Shown in pieces: positions 1 to 9,383 of a stretch of 27,074 bases of DNA (within the stretch, counting starts at the first letter, position 1; each line of letters starts with the position of its first letter). The notes under the pieces are model-generated. The model saw only the letters and a program-made list of their open reading frames with translations. It made no database searches and was not told the origin of the DNA. Origin of the DNA: Bacteroidales bacterium UBA5219 (GTDB taxonomy: Bacteria > Bacteroidota > Bacteroidia > Bacteroidales > ML635J-15); assembly GCA_002412425.1 (NCBI GenBank), contig DHVB01000002.1, positions 1-27,074 on the forward strand. The letters are read 5' to 3'. The position numbers were made by a program, and so were the translations under genes.

Positions 1-1785
1 TGTTTAGCTCAATGGCAAGGCAGTGGTACAGAAGAAGACCCATTTCGCATTTACAACTTAAATGATTTACTCCTAATAAAAGAAAATGAAGAAAGTTTTA
101 ATGGTTATGCGGGTATTCACTTTAATTTAATGAACGATATTGACGATGTTTTGTCTTTTAACATAGCCTCGAGTTTTCGAGGCTATTTTCATGGAAAAGG
201 ACATTTTTTAACTTTAGGACTAGATGAAGAAACACAATATTCAGACTATTTTATAGATGATGTTTATGGTACAATAGACTCCTTAAGTTTTGAAGGAGTG
301 TTTAATTATGTTAGTTTATTTCAAGGTGTTAACATAACAGGAAAGCTTTCTCATATAACTTGTAATGTTAATTACATTTGGGATAATGGGATTGGGTCAA
401 TATTTTGTGCGGAAGGCAATAGTGGAATAATTGAATATTGTGTAAATAATTCTAATATTGAAAGCTCTTTAATGTTTGAAATAGGCATATTTGGAAATAG
501 TAACAGTACTACTGGCATTTTAAATTCATGTATAAACAATGGTAATATTACTTACAATTGGAGTCAAGGAGCAAATATATCTACAGGATTTGTTATAAAT
601 TTTGGAAAGATTATAAATTGTATAAATACAGGTAATGTAACCACAACAAACATACCTGAATCGCTAAATGTTTCGGCATTTGGAATAGCTAAAGGGGCTC
701 AAGATACTGATGATTTTTGTGAATATGTAAATTGTTTAAATACTGGTAATTTTAATGTAAAAAATGCTTATGCTTTTGGAGGTATTGCCTACACTAGTGA
801 TTGTAATCCAAGAGTTAAAGTTTTAAACTGTATGAATTTAGGAAATTTGAACGGTGCTGATTTAATAGGAGGAATATATTGCAGTTTTCCTCATGAGAAT
901 TATCAGCCTTTAAACGATAGAATTATCGAAAACTGTGTTAATGCAGGTTTAATAAATGGAAGTGTTTCATCAGGTGGTATTATTGCATTTAAAGGTTTTG
1001 ATACAATAAATCCGCCAAAAGTAAAAAATAATCTAAATCTTGGTAAAACAAATCATTATTCTTTATTTGCTTGGAGTGAACAGCCTAATTTAGAGGCTTT
1101 TGAAAACAATTTTTACGACAAACAATTACTTACTCAAATGTCTAGTCCTCAAGGAGATATTTTAGAAAATAATGCTGCAAAAGGTTTGTTAACTACAGAT
1201 ATTACTGGTTTTGCCTTACAAGATATTCTTGGCGATGGTTGGTCTTATGCCGAAGGTCGTTATCCTGTTCCTTTAGGATTAGAAAATCATCCTGCTGCAC
1301 TACTTGCTGCCACGCCAGTATATTTGCCTTACACCGACCAAGATAATTACAATACAGTTGATAGTGTAACTTGCCATTTTTTGCTTGGTACAGAAAATAA
1401 TGTAGAATGGGAGTGTTCTTCTCCTACAGTTAATTTAGAAGAAACCGAAGACGGACTAAAAGGAGTTTTGCAATCATCAGGTTATGCAAATTTAGTAGCA
1501 AATTTAGGTGGTTTTCATAAAAACATTATCTTAAATATAAAATCTGTTTGCGAGCCAAGTTATAAAAACGAAGAAATTCAAAAAACTCAAGCTATAGCAT
1601 ATCCAAACCCAACAAAAGATATTCTTTATTTTAATCAAGCCTCAGCTTATGAGATTTACGACTTGCAGGGCAAACTAATTATGAAAAGCAAAAAACCGCA
1701 AAATTCTGTAAATACATCAAAACTAAAATCTGGAATTTATCTAATAAAAATTGGAAAAGAAATAATGAAGTTTGTAGTGGAGTGA
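1..1785 (+). CDS. Secreted GLUG-like repeat protein with T9SS sorting domain (5' partial)
   Basis: The frame is open from base 1, so the gene begins upstream of the window; the first in-frame ATG at 130 is internal. The part before it (WQGSGTEEDPFRIYNLNDL) is the usual lead-in of GLUG-type repeat proteins. Residues about 140-335 of the visible part carry repeated units of the type NC-N-G-N/I followed by GGI (for example NCINTGNVT, NCLNTGNFN, NCMNLGNLN, NCVNAGLIN), expected to form a beta-solenoid. The last 60 or so residues, starting at AIAYPNPTKD and holding YDLQGK and GIYLIKI, are a type A type IX secretion sorting domain, so the protein should cross the outer membrane and be anchored or released at the cell surface. 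A role in adhesion or polymer binding is inference. The signal peptide is outside the window. Confidence 0.85.
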   Translation, partial: CLAQWQGSGTEEDPFRIYNLNDLLLIKENEESFNGYAGIHFNLMNDIDDVLSFNIASSFRGYFHGKGHFLTLGLDEETQYSDYFIDDVYGTIDSLSFEGVFNYVSLFQGVNITGKLSHITCNVNYIWDNGIGSIFCAEGNSGIIEYCVNNSNIESSLMFEIGIFGNSNSTTGILNSCINNGNITYNWSQGANISTGFVINFGKIINCINTGNVTTTNIPESLNVSAFGIAKGAQDTDDFCEYVNCLNTGNFNVKNAYAFGGIAYTSDCNPRVKVLNCMNLGNLNGADLIGGIYCSFPHENYQPLNDRIIENCVNAGLINGSVSSGGIIAFKGFDTINPPKVKNNLNLGKTNHYSLFAWSEQPNLEAFENNFYDKQLLTQMSSPQGDILENNAAKGLLTTDITGFALQDILGDGWSYAEGRYPVPLGLENHPAALLAATPVYLPYTDQDNYNTVDSVTCHFLLGTENNVEWECSSPTVNLEETEDGLKGVLQSSGYANLVANLGGFHKNIILNIKSVCEPSYKNEEIQKTQAIAYPNPTKDILYFNQASAYEIYDLQGKLIMKSKKPQNSVNTSKLKSGIYLIKIGKEIMKFVVE

Positions 1786-1833
1786 AACCTCCGCTCGTGC
1801 GGATTTAGCTTCGTTGACCCCTACCACTTACCT

Positions 1834-1900
1834 CGCTCGCTCGGATTTGCAATCCGAGTGAAACAATTCCAAGCACTCGGATTATAAATCCGAGCGAGCG
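1834..1900. repeat. REP-like nested palindrome
   Basis: The outer arms CGCTCGCTCGGATTT (1834-1848) and AAATCCGAGCGAGCG (1886-1900) are perfect 15-bp inverted repeats. Inside, AATCCGAGTG (1851-1860) and CACTCGGATT (1874-1883) form a second perfect inverted repeat, so the element can fold as one long arm or as two side-by-side hairpins. No T-run follows, so it is not a standard intrinsic terminator. A related piece lies at 16714-16776. Confidence 0.75.
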
Positions 1901-1915
1901 TTCTGAGTATTGTAA

Positions 1916-2020
1916 TTGCGAGCAGAGTGAGCTTGCGAACTCTGCGAAGCAAATATATACAAACCTTGCACTAAAGAATTTTTATCATTGTGAAGTTTTT
2001 AAAACTCACTACTAAAAACT
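1916..2020. repeat. 105-bp direct repeat, copy 1
   Basis: This copy matches 2140-2244 over its full 105 bp with only a handful of substitutions and no indels. It starts with an inverted repeat GCAGAGT...ACTCTGC able to form a 7-bp stem and ends in cactactaaaaact. The two copies are separated by 119 bp. Confidence 0.8.
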
Positions 2021-2139
2021 AAACACAATAAATCAGTTAAAAAGTTTATAAAGTTTAAAGTTCATAAAAAAATGCCGAACCCGCAAGCCGCTTTTAACTT
2101 TTGTGTCCTTTTGTGTCTTTTGTGGTTTAAGACTAACTC

Positions 2140-2244
2140 TTGCGAGTAGAGTGAGCCTGCGAACTCTGCGAAGCAAGTATATACAAATCTTGCACTAAAG
2201 AAATTCTATCAGTGTGAAGTTTTTAAAACTCACTACTAAAAACT
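2140..2244. repeat. 105-bp direct repeat, copy 2
   Basis: Second copy of the element at 1916-2020, in the same orientation. Here the left stem arm reads GTAGAGT, which weakens the hairpin, while the right arm ACTCTGC is kept. It ends about 28 bp from the 3' end of the minus-strand gene at 2273-2788 and may lie in that gene's transcript tail. Confidence 0.8.
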
Positions 2245-2272
2245 AAAAACTCAACACTAAAAACTCTTTTAA

Positions 2273-2788
2273 TTAATAAAGTTGCGCCACTTCTTCTTTT
2301 ACAAAATTTATTGCTTCTTGAGTTGGAGATTTTTCGATTTCGATAAGAGTTTCAAAAATTTTCTGACTATAAATCAAAGCATTATCATTCAAATCTAAAT
2401 CTTCTAAGCAAGAATTTAGGAGTTTTATTGTTTTTTCTTTTGCATTTCTAACTTCTTCCCAAGCACTAATCGACAAATATAATTGTTGAGAAAGGTTGTG
2501 TTCAAACTCTGTTCTAATTGTTGTTAGCATTTCTTTATGCAATTGTCCAACAGTCATATTTGGAGTTTGCAACCTCATAATTATTGAATTTGGCGAAATT
2601 CTTTCCAAAAACAGAATTATACGTTCATAGGCTTGCAGTCGCAGAGGTGTAATAATCTTTTTGTTTTGCAAAACTACCTCAATTTTTCTGCTTTCATGTT
2701 CTCTTTTCAACACGGCTTTCAACACAAAATATGCTGTTAAAAACACTATCAAAGACGGAATTGTAATTTTTAAAATTTCTAATAACAT
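2273..2788 (-). CDS. Membrane-anchored conserved Bacteroidota protein (DUF7935-like)
   Basis: This 171-residue protein has one N-terminal hydrophobic segment (about residues 5-28, ITIPSLIVFLTAYFVLKAVL) followed by a charged helical cytoplasmic part. The stretch PLRLQAYERIILFLERISP around residues 48-66 resembles a conserved block that I associate with the DUF7935 family of Bacteroidota; that family name is from memory and tentative. No catalytic motif is visible and the function is unknown. It is transcribed divergently from the aminotransferase gene, with 93 bp between the starts. Its 3' end faces the repeat zone. Confidence 0.7.
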   Translation of the reverse strand: MLLEILKITIPSLIVFLTAYFVLKAVLKREHESRKIEVVLQNKKIITPLRLQAYERIILFLERISPNSIIMRLQTPNMTVGQLHKEMLTTIRTEFEHNLSQQLYLSISAWEEVRNAKEKTIKLLNSCLEDLDLNDNALIYSQKIFETLIEIEKSPTQEAINFVKEEVAQLY

Positions 2789-2881
2789 GTCAAATACTTT
2801 TTAGATAAATATGTTTTACAATATTATAAAAATAAAAAATAAGTTCTTATATTAGCAAATAAATTTTATAAACAATTTACA

Positions 2882-4075
2882 ATGGAAAAAGTATCTGATA
2901 GATTAAACAAAATGCCAGTATCAGCCACGTTGGCTATGGCACAGAAAAGCCGTGATTTGCAAGCTCAAGGTATTGATGTTATTAATTTGAGTATTGGCGA
3001 GCCCGATTTCGACACTCCTCAACACATAAAAGATGCTGCAAAAAAAGCTATTGACGACAATTTTACTCATTATCCTCCAGTTCCAGGATATGAATCTTTG
3101 CGTAAAGCAATTGTTGAAAAGTTTAAACGCGAAAATAATTTAGAGTTTAAAACCGACCAAATAGTAGTTTCTACTGGAGCAAAACATTCAATAATAAATG
3201 TTTTCTTGACTATTTTAAATCCTGGAGACGAAGTTATTGTTCCTGCTCCTTACTGGGTTAGCTATCCAGCTATGGTAGGCTTAGCAGAAGGCGAACCTGT
3301 ATTTGTGAAATGCAATATAGATTCGGATTTTAAAATGACTGCCGCTCAATTAGAAGCTGCAATAACTCCAAAAACAAGAGCTTTAATTTTTAGTTCGCCC
3401 TCAAATCCTACAGGAAATTTATATTCAAAAGAAGAACTTAAAAGTTTAGCTAAGGTAATTGAAAAACACCCAAATATTATTGTTGTTTCTGACGAAATTT
3501 ACGAACATATAAATTTTGTTGGTAAACACGAAAGTATTGCTCAATTCCCTGAAATTAAAGATAGAGTTGTGGTTGTTAACGGTGTTTCTAAAGGATATGC
3601 AATGACAGGCTGGCGTATTGGTTATATTGGTGCTCCTACTTGGATAGCAAAAGCAGTTACAAAACTTCAAGGACAATTTACTTCTGGAGCTTGTACTATT
3701 GCACAAAAAGCTGCCGAAGCTGCTCTAAACGCTGGAGTAGATGAGCCTCATAAAATGACTGCAATTTTTAACAAACGTAAAGATACAGTTCTTAAATTTA
3801 TGAAAGATATTCCAGGACTAAAAACAAATATTCCAGAAGGAGCTTTTTATGTTTTCCCAGAAGTATCTTATTTCTTTGGAAAAGCTTATGATGGAAAAAC
3901 AATAAATACTTCAAACGATTTAGCATTATATCTTTTAGAAAAAGCTCATGTTGCAACTGTGGCAGGAGATGCTTTTGGCTCGCCAGAATGTCTAAGATTA
4001 TCTTATGCAACAAGCGAAGAACTAATGTTAGAAGCACTGAAAAGAATCAAAAAAGCCTTGGCTGAATTGAAATAA
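2882..4075 (+). CDS. Pyridoxal-phosphate aminotransferase, aspartate aminotransferase type (class I)
   Basis: A full-length fold-type I aminotransferase of 397 residues. Visible motifs are SIGEPDFDTP (37-46), the substrate-loop SPSNPTGNLY around N175, SDEIYEHI with the cofactor-binding D204 and Y207, VNGVSKGYAMTGWRIGY with the Schiff-base lysine K237 and phosphate-binding R245, and a C-terminal RLSYATS with R372 for the substrate alpha-carboxylate. This is the prokaryotic (subgroup Ib-like) aspartate aminotransferase pattern: transfer of the amino group between aspartate and 2-oxoglutarate in the cytoplasm. Some relatives also accept prephenate or aromatic substrates, so exact specificity is open. 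The gene stands alone, with a strong terminator directly behind it. Confidence 0.92.
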   Translation: MEKVSDRLNKMPVSATLAMAQKSRDLQAQGIDVINLSIGEPDFDTPQHIKDAAKKAIDDNFTHYPPVPGYESLRKAIVEKFKRENNLEFKTDQIVVSTGAKHSIINVFLTILNPGDEVIVPAPYWVSYPAMVGLAEGEPVFVKCNIDSDFKMTAAQLEAAITPKTRALIFSSPSNPTGNLYSKEELKSLAKVIEKHPNIIVVSDEIYEHINFVGKHESIAQFPEIKDRVVVVNGVSKGYAMTGWRIGYIGAPTWIAKAVTKLQGQFTSGACTIAQKAAEAALNAGVDEPHKMTAIFNKRKDTVLKFMKDIPGLKTNIPEGAFYVFPEVSYFFGKAYDGKTINTSNDLALYLLEKAHVATVAGDAFGSPECLRLSYATSEELMLEALKRIKKALAELK

Positions 4076-4091
4076 GGAAAAGACTAACGAG

Positions 4092-4128
4092 AAGTGGTTA
4101 ATAAATAAAAATATTAACCACTTTTTTT
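4092..4128 (+). terminator. Rho-independent terminator of the aminotransferase gene
   Basis: The perfect 12-bp arms AAGTGGTTAATA (4092-4103) and TATTAACCACTT (4112-4123) enclose an 8-nt loop and run straight into seven T residues. The hairpin begins 17 bp after the aminotransferase stop codon. Confidence 0.92.
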
Positions 4129-4151
4129 GCCTTGTTGTTACAAAAATTGTC

Positions 4152-4159
4152 TATATTTG
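4152..4159 (+). promoter_or_regulatory. Bacteroidota -7 box for the large surface-protein gene
   Basis: TATATTTG fits TAnnTTTG and lies 24 bp before the ATG at 4184, just past the terminator. The nearest upstream TTG elements are at 17 and 22 bp rather than the usual 19, so only the -7 box is convincing. Confidence 0.5.
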
Positions 4160-4183
4160 CTAAATTGTTAGAAAATTTTAATC

Positions 4184-7100
4184 ATGAGAAAAATTTTATT
4201 CTTTATTTCAATTTTTATTTTAGCAAACTACGCTAACTCTCAAACAACTACCAACTATTCCTTATCAGATGCTCTAATAAGTGATAACGCAAGATGCTTT
4301 GCTGAGGATAATAATGGTAATATTTGGATTGGCAGTAGTGCAGGTATTTCTATTTTTGACGGAACAAATTTTTCGTATTTCACTACCGAAGACGGACTTG
4401 GTGGAAATGTTATTTATGATTTTTTAGTTCATAGTAATGGAGATGTTTATGCTGCAACTTCTGGTGGTTTGTCAAAATATAACGGAGTTTCGTGGGTAAA
4501 TTATAATACTGGTAGCGGTTTGCCTTCAAATACCATTTGGTGTGTAGACAAAGACATAAATGGAAACGTTTGGGTAGGAACAGCAAACAATGGGACTGCA
4601 TATTTTGATGGTACTAACTGGCATGTTTTAACTGAAAATCAAGGATTAGTTTCTAATGGTATAAAATGTTTATTTGCCGATAGAAATGGGAATATTTGGT
4701 TTGGAACAGGTAATGGCTTGTCAATGTATGATGGAAATAATTTCAAGAATTTTAAACCTGAAAATGGATTAGCAGGAAATATAGTAAATGAAATTATACA
4801 ATTAGACAATGGAAATATAGCTATAGCAACAAACGGTGGAATTGGGATTTATAATTTTCATTCTTGGAATAATATAACAACCCAACAAGGATTGCCAACT
4901 GCAAATATTTTAACTATAGCTCAAGATAATAGCCAAAATATATGGGTAGGAACAGCACTTGGTTTAACGAAAATTTTTGGAAGCACTTTTACTACTTATG
5001 ACAACACTCATGGACTTTCAAATAAAATTGTAAACAAAATATTAATTACAAAAGAAGACAACAACAGTCAAATTTGGGTTGGCTCGCCATTCAACGGACT
5101 TACAGTTTTTGATATGAATCAAGATTTTGTAATTTATAGAATGAATAAAAATATTGTTGGCAATAATATTAGCACAATTTTTACTGACGAAAACAATACA
5201 ATTTGGATAGGAACAAATGATGGTTTAAATAAAGTTTTGGATAGAAATTGGAGAACTTTTAAAGTTAGTGATGGGCTTGTAAACAATATGATTACAGCAA
5301 TTCACAAAGACCAAAATCAAAATGTGTGGATTGGAACTCAAAATGGTTTGAGCAAAATTTCTGGACAAACAATTGTGAACTTTAACACACCAAACCTTTC
5401 AAACTCATATATTAATGATATTACTTCTGACAACACAGGGAAAGTTTATGTAGCTACAAGAAGTAAAGTAAATGTAATTGAAGACGATGAAGTTGTTAAT
5501 ATTATAGATGTTGATCAAGGTTTAGCAAACGATACTATTAAAAAAATTCATTTCGAAAATGGTAGAATTTGGTTTTTGAGCGATGCTGCTATACAATATT
5601 TTGATGGGAGTAATTATATTGATGCAACAGCATTATGTGCAGGAAACTATTCACAAGCAGGAGCTGTTTGTTCTAATACAAGCAACATTCAATATTTTGG
5701 AGACGATTATTCTTTAAGAATTTATGACGTTAATAATACAACATATAATTGCATTCCTCATCCATATTCTGGTGTTTCAAAAATTGTTTCTATGACAAAA
5801 ATTGGAAACAAAATTTATTGCGTTTTTGAAAATGGAGAACTACAATATTATGATGGCACTTGGACAAATGTAGCTTTAACTTTTTCTGCTACTTGGGTTG
5901 AACATTATCTTGATGAAAATTATATTTTATTAGGCTCTGAAAATCAAGGGCTTTTTAAATTATGTTTAAATTGCAGTTCTGATATTGTAACAACAAACAA
6001 TCCACCTTGTCTTGAAGGGAATAATGGAAGTATTACAATTACTTCTCCTTCTGGAAGTCAATATTCAATTAATAATGGAAATACTTGGCAAGCATCAAAT
6101 ACTTTCTCTAATTTAAAACGTGGGTACAAGCATATTTTAATAAAAAATAGCTTAAATAAAATTATTGCTGATAAAGAAATTTATTTAGAATCTTATAATG
6201 GACATATCGGCTCTTCAAACCTAATTATCACACAAATAGATTGTTTTGGAAATAATTCGGGAGAAATTAGTTTAGATTACGACCCATCAGCAAGTCATGT
6301 TTGGGAAAATTATAACACTACTCTTTTAGTACGAGAAAATCTTAACCCAGGAACTTATTCTGTAACAATTACAGACGGAGCTTCTTGCACAAAAGTATTA
6401 ACCAACTCAATAGTTCAACCAGAACAACTTGTTACAAGTCATACTTACAACAACATCACTTGTTATGGATTAGCAAATGGAAGCATTGACTTAACTATTG
6501 AAGGCGGTACTCAGCCCTACTCTATTTTATGGTCAAATGGCGACACAAACGAAGACATAAACAACTTAATGCCAACCACTTACATTTACACAGTTACTGA
6601 TGCAAATAATTGTACAAGTTCAAATTCTCAGCAAATTACTCAACCAAACCAATTAGAAGTTTCTGCAGACATTGTAAATAATCTTTGTCATGGCGACACA
6701 AATGGAAGTATTGACATTACAATTAGTGGTGGAACTACGCCTTATGATATTACTTGGTCAAATACTGATTATGTAAATGCTCAAAATGATATTGTAAATG
6801 CACCTGCTGACACATATACTTTAAATATTGTTGACCAAAACAACTGTAGCATAGAAGAAACTTATACAATTACTGAACCAGAAGGAATACTATTAAGTTT
6901 AGATAATCTTGAACATGTAAAATGCTATGGAGAAAATACTGGAAAAATAATTATTGATGTTTCTGGTGGTTATGGAGCTTTGTCTTTTGAATGGAAAAAA
7001 GATAGCGAAACTGAAGTTTTCTCAACAGAACAAAATATTGAAAATTTATTTGCTGGAACATATCATTTAAGCATAACAGATGCTAACAACTGTCAAAGAA

Positions 7101-8647
7101 CAGAAACTTATACAGTTAGTCAATCTCCAGCATTAAGTGCAAGCATTAACGTAACGCCTATTACTTGTGCAGGAAGTAATGATGGGCAAATGTCTGCTTC
7201 TGCAACAGGCGGGTCTGGAACCTACAGTGCTTATACTTGGTACAATTCTGAAGATCAGATTATAGGTGTTAACCAAACTATTAACAATCTGGGAGCTGGA
7301 GATTATTATGTTGTTGTTAGAGATTCATATTATTGTTACGCCACAGCTTATGCTAGCCTAACACAAGCTACACCACATGTTTATGAAACTTCGCATACCG
7401 ACATGACTTGCAATGGATTAAATAATGGAACAATTACTATAACTATTGATGGAGGTTCAGGAGCAGGTTTTAACTTTAACTGGCAAAGCGGAGTTTCAAG
7501 TACAACAAATACTGCATCAAATTTAGGACCAGGAACATATTTCGTAACAGTTACCGACCCAACAAATTGTGTTGAAATTTTAGAAGAAACTATTATAGAA
7601 CCACCTATGCAAAGCATTGGTTGTTTTGATGACTACGGATATGTTTGCTACGGCAATTCATTAACTTTAAATCCTGGAAATTTTGTTTCTTATATTTGGA
7701 GTACAGGAGAAATAACACAAAGCATAGATGTTGAAAACGAAGGCACTTATTTTGTTGAAGTTGTTGATAATCAAGGCTGTCATCTTGGAGATACAATTCA
7801 ACTAGTTGTTAATGCTGTTTATAATAATGAAGAAATTAACTTAGCAAGTGTTGATAATCAGGGAAGTGTAACATTAATGTGGAATAAAACTCCAAACCAT
7901 GGCACAGAATATTTCAAAATTTACAAAGACATTGGAAACGGCTATGATTTTCTTACAAATGTATATTTTAACCAACCAGCAATTTATACCGACACAGATG
8001 TGGACACAGAAAATCATTATTACAAATACAAAATTTCCGTTGTTGACTCTTGTGGAGCAGAAAGCCAATTATCTGAACACCACAGAACTTGTCTTTTAAG
8101 CGGTGTTGGCGACAATAATGGGGCAAGTTGGTTAAATTGGGGAGCTTACGAAGGATTTTTTGTAGTTTATTATTTTATAGAAAGAGGTTCTACTCCAAAC
8201 AACTTAGAAGTTGTTGACTCTGTTTTGTATAATCAATTTAATTGGGCAGAAATGAATCCAAATCCTGATGGTTCATATTATAGAATTAAAGTAAGAAGAA
8301 TGGACGGTTGCAATCCTGGCGATGGAAATTATTATTCAGAAGCATATTCTAATATTGTATTTTGTAATAATAATGTAGGATTTGTAAACAATGCCATTGT
8401 TAGTCCACAAGTTTATCCAAACCCATTTAAAGACGAAATAAATATAGAGTTTTATCAAAATATTCCTGGAGAAGTTTCTTATTCAATAACAAATATGTTA
8501 GGACAAACTGTTGAAAGCTCTGACAAAATTTACTTCAATCAAGGAAATAATACCCTTAAATTTAATACTGAATTACAAAATGGAGTATATATTTTAAAAT
8601 TGAATTTTAGAGAAGAAAGCCATAGTTTTAGAATAATTAAAAATTAA
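4184..8647 (+). CDS. Giant secreted propeller and SprB-repeat surface protein with T9SS sorting domain
   Basis: 1487 residues with a signal peptide (MRKILFFISIFILANYANSQ). Residues about 45-475 hold some ten or eleven regulator-propeller type repeats of the form IWIGT-GL-(K/Y)-DG (NIWIGSSAGISIFDG, NVWVGTANNGTAYFDG, TIWIGTNDGLNKVLD), predicting a beta-propeller. From about 620 to 1140 follow SprB-type repeats of about 75-80 residues, six of them with a clear C-x-G-x-x-(N/T)G opening (near 686, 757, 832, 912, 992, 1073) and one degenerate first unit. A PKD-like segment (1140-1215) and an Fn3-like segment (from about 1222) precede a type A sorting domain starting at VYPNPFKDE (about 1410). SprB repeats are known from the gliding adhesin of Flavobacterium johnsoniae; the propeller repeats here lack the usual histidine-kinase partner. 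A surface adhesin role is inference. Confidence 0.9.
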   Translation: MRKILFFISIFILANYANSQTTTNYSLSDALISDNARCFAEDNNGNIWIGSSAGISIFDGTNFSYFTTEDGLGGNVIYDFLVHSNGDVYAATSGGLSKYNGVSWVNYNTGSGLPSNTIWCVDKDINGNVWVGTANNGTAYFDGTNWHVLTENQGLVSNGIKCLFADRNGNIWFGTGNGLSMYDGNNFKNFKPENGLAGNIVNEIIQLDNGNIAIATNGGIGIYNFHSWNNITTQQGLPTANILTIAQDNSQNIWVGTALGLTKIFGSTFTTYDNTHGLSNKIVNKILITKEDNNSQIWVGSPFNGLTVFDMNQDFVIYRMNKNIVGNNISTIFTDENNTIWIGTNDGLNKVLDRNWRTFKVSDGLVNNMITAIHKDQNQNVWIGTQNGLSKISGQTIVNFNTPNLSNSYINDITSDNTGKVYVATRSKVNVIEDDEVVNIIDVDQGLANDTIKKIHFENGRIWFLSDAAIQYFDGSNYIDATALCAGNYSQAGAVCSNTSNIQYFGDDYSLRIYDVNNTTYNCIPHPYSGVSKIVSMTKIGNKIYCVFENGELQYYDGTWTNVALTFSATWVEHYLDENYILLGSENQGLFKLCLNCSSDIVTTNNPPCLEGNNGSITITSPSGSQYSINNGNTWQASNTFSNLKRGYKHILIKNSLNKIIADKEIYLESYNGHIGSSNLIITQIDCFGNNSGEISLDYDPSASHVWENYNTTLLVRENLNPGTYSVTITDGASCTKVLTNSIVQPEQLVTSHTYNNITCYGLANGSIDLTIEGGTQPYSILWSNGDTNEDINNLMPTTYIYTVTDANNCTSSNSQQITQPNQLEVSADIVNNLCHGDTNGSIDITISGGTTPYDITWSNTDYVNAQNDIVNAPADTYTLNIVDQNNCSIEETYTITEPEGILLSLDNLEHVKCYGENTGKIIIDVSGGYGALSFEWKKDSETEVFSTEQNIENLFAGTYHLSITDANNCQRTETYTVSQSPALSASINVTPITCAGSNDGQMSASATGGSGTYSAYTWYNSEDQIIGVNQTINNLGAGDYYVVVRDSYYCYATAYASLTQATPHVYETSHTDMTCNGLNNGTITITIDGGSGAGFNFNWQSGVSSTTNTASNLGPGTYFVTVTDPTNCVEILEETIIEPPMQSIGCFDDYGYVCYGNSLTLNPGNFVSYIWSTGEITQSIDVENEGTYFVEVVDNQGCHLGDTIQLVVNAVYNNEEINLASVDNQGSVTLMWNKTPNHGTEYFKIYKDIGNGYDFLTNVYFNQPAIYTDTDVDTENHYYKYKISVVDSCGAESQLSEHHRTCLLSGVGDNNGASWLNWGAYEGFFVVYYFIERGSTPNNLEVVDSVLYNQFNWAEMNPNPDGSYYRIKVRRMDGCNPGDGNYYSEAYSNIVFCNNNVGFVNNAIVSPQVYPNPFKDEINIEFYQNIPGEVSYSITNMLGQTVESSDKIYFNQGNNTLKFNTELQNGVYILKLNFREESHSFRIIKN

Positions 8648-8648
8648 A

Positions 8649-9371
8649 GTGCGTTACAAAATAGAACTTTCATATAAGGGAACAAATTTTCATGGCTGGC
8701 AACGTCAACCTATTGCTACAACAGTTCAGCAAGTTTTAGAAGACGCTATAAATTTAATTTTTCGCGATAAAATAGAACTTGTAGGTTGTGGCAGAACTGA
8801 TAGTGGTGTACATGCAAAATATTATGTAGCTCATTTTGATTCAGAAAAAAATTATACAGAACAAGCTGTCAAAAGATTAAATAAATTTTTGTCTTCAGAC
8901 ATCGCCATAAGTTCAATCAGCAAAGTAAATGATGATTTTCATGCTCGATTTTCAGCTAAAGAAAGGTCGTATATTTATCATATCACAGAAATAAAAAATC
9001 CTTTTAACACAGACTTTGCTTGGCATATAACAAAAAAACTTAATGTCGAATTAATGAATCAAGCCATACAAAAACTTTATAATTATACCGATTTTACAAG
9101 TTTTAGCAAATTGCACTCTGATGTAAAAACCAATAATTGCAAAATAATAAATGCAGAAGTTGAAAAAATAAATTCTGATATTTTTATAAAAATCACTGCT
9201 GATAGATTTTTAAGAGACATGGTAAGAGCAATTACTGGAACATTAGTTGATGTGGGAAAAGGGAAAATTTCAATTCTAGACTTTTGCAAAATTATTGAAG
9301 AAAAAAACCGATGCAAAGCTGGGCAATCTGTTCCTGCACACGGACTTTCTTTAGTTGATGTGAAATATTAA
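8649..9371 (+). CDS. truA: tRNA pseudouridine(38-40) synthase
   Basis: 240 residues, typical for TruA, which converts uridines 38-40 of the tRNA anticodon arm to pseudouridine in the cytoplasm. The N-terminal YKIELSYKGTNFHGWQRQP and the catalytic loop CGRTDSGVHA with the nucleophilic aspartate D51 are diagnostic; ERSYIYHI and FLRDMVRAITGTLVDVGKG are the conserved later blocks. The start is GTG at 8649, one base after the stop codon of the surface-protein gene, because the family motif starts within a few residues of it and no ATG is placed better. Cotranscription with the preceding gene is likely. cmk follows after 12 bp. Confidence 0.95.
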   Translation: MRYKIELSYKGTNFHGWQRQPIATTVQQVLEDAINLIFRDKIELVGCGRTDSGVHAKYYVAHFDSEKNYTEQAVKRLNKFLSSDIAISSISKVNDDFHARFSAKERSYIYHITEIKNPFNTDFAWHITKKLNVELMNQAIQKLYNYTDFTSFSKLHSDVKTNNCKIINAEVEKINSDIFIKITADRFLRDMVRAITGTLVDVGKGKISILDFCKIIEEKNRCKAGQSVPAHGLSLVDVKY

Positions 9372-9383
9372 AAAATTTTATTT

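Larger units (their letters stand above)
1786..2272. other. Gene-free repeat-rich intergenic region
   Basis: This 487-bp stretch between two convergent genes has no credible coding frame. It holds a hairpin element (1834-1900), two copies of a 105-bp direct repeat (1916-2020, 2140-2244), a low-complexity segment of ttttgtgtc units around 2097-2128, and a tract of actaaaaact units at 2230-2269 that recurs inverted near 21786. The more GC-rich start (1786-1915) stands out from the AT-rich surroundings. Confidence 0.7.

Noticed and set aside
1834..1900. Hairpin behind the first gene as an intrinsic terminator
   Set aside because: The stems are strong, but no T-run follows on either strand and the structure has two nested palindromes, so a REP-like repeat fits better.
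3446..4037. Two minus-strand open frames opposite the aminotransferase gene
   Set aside because: They are antisense shadows of a well-conserved gene; their residue composition and lack of motifs argue against coding.
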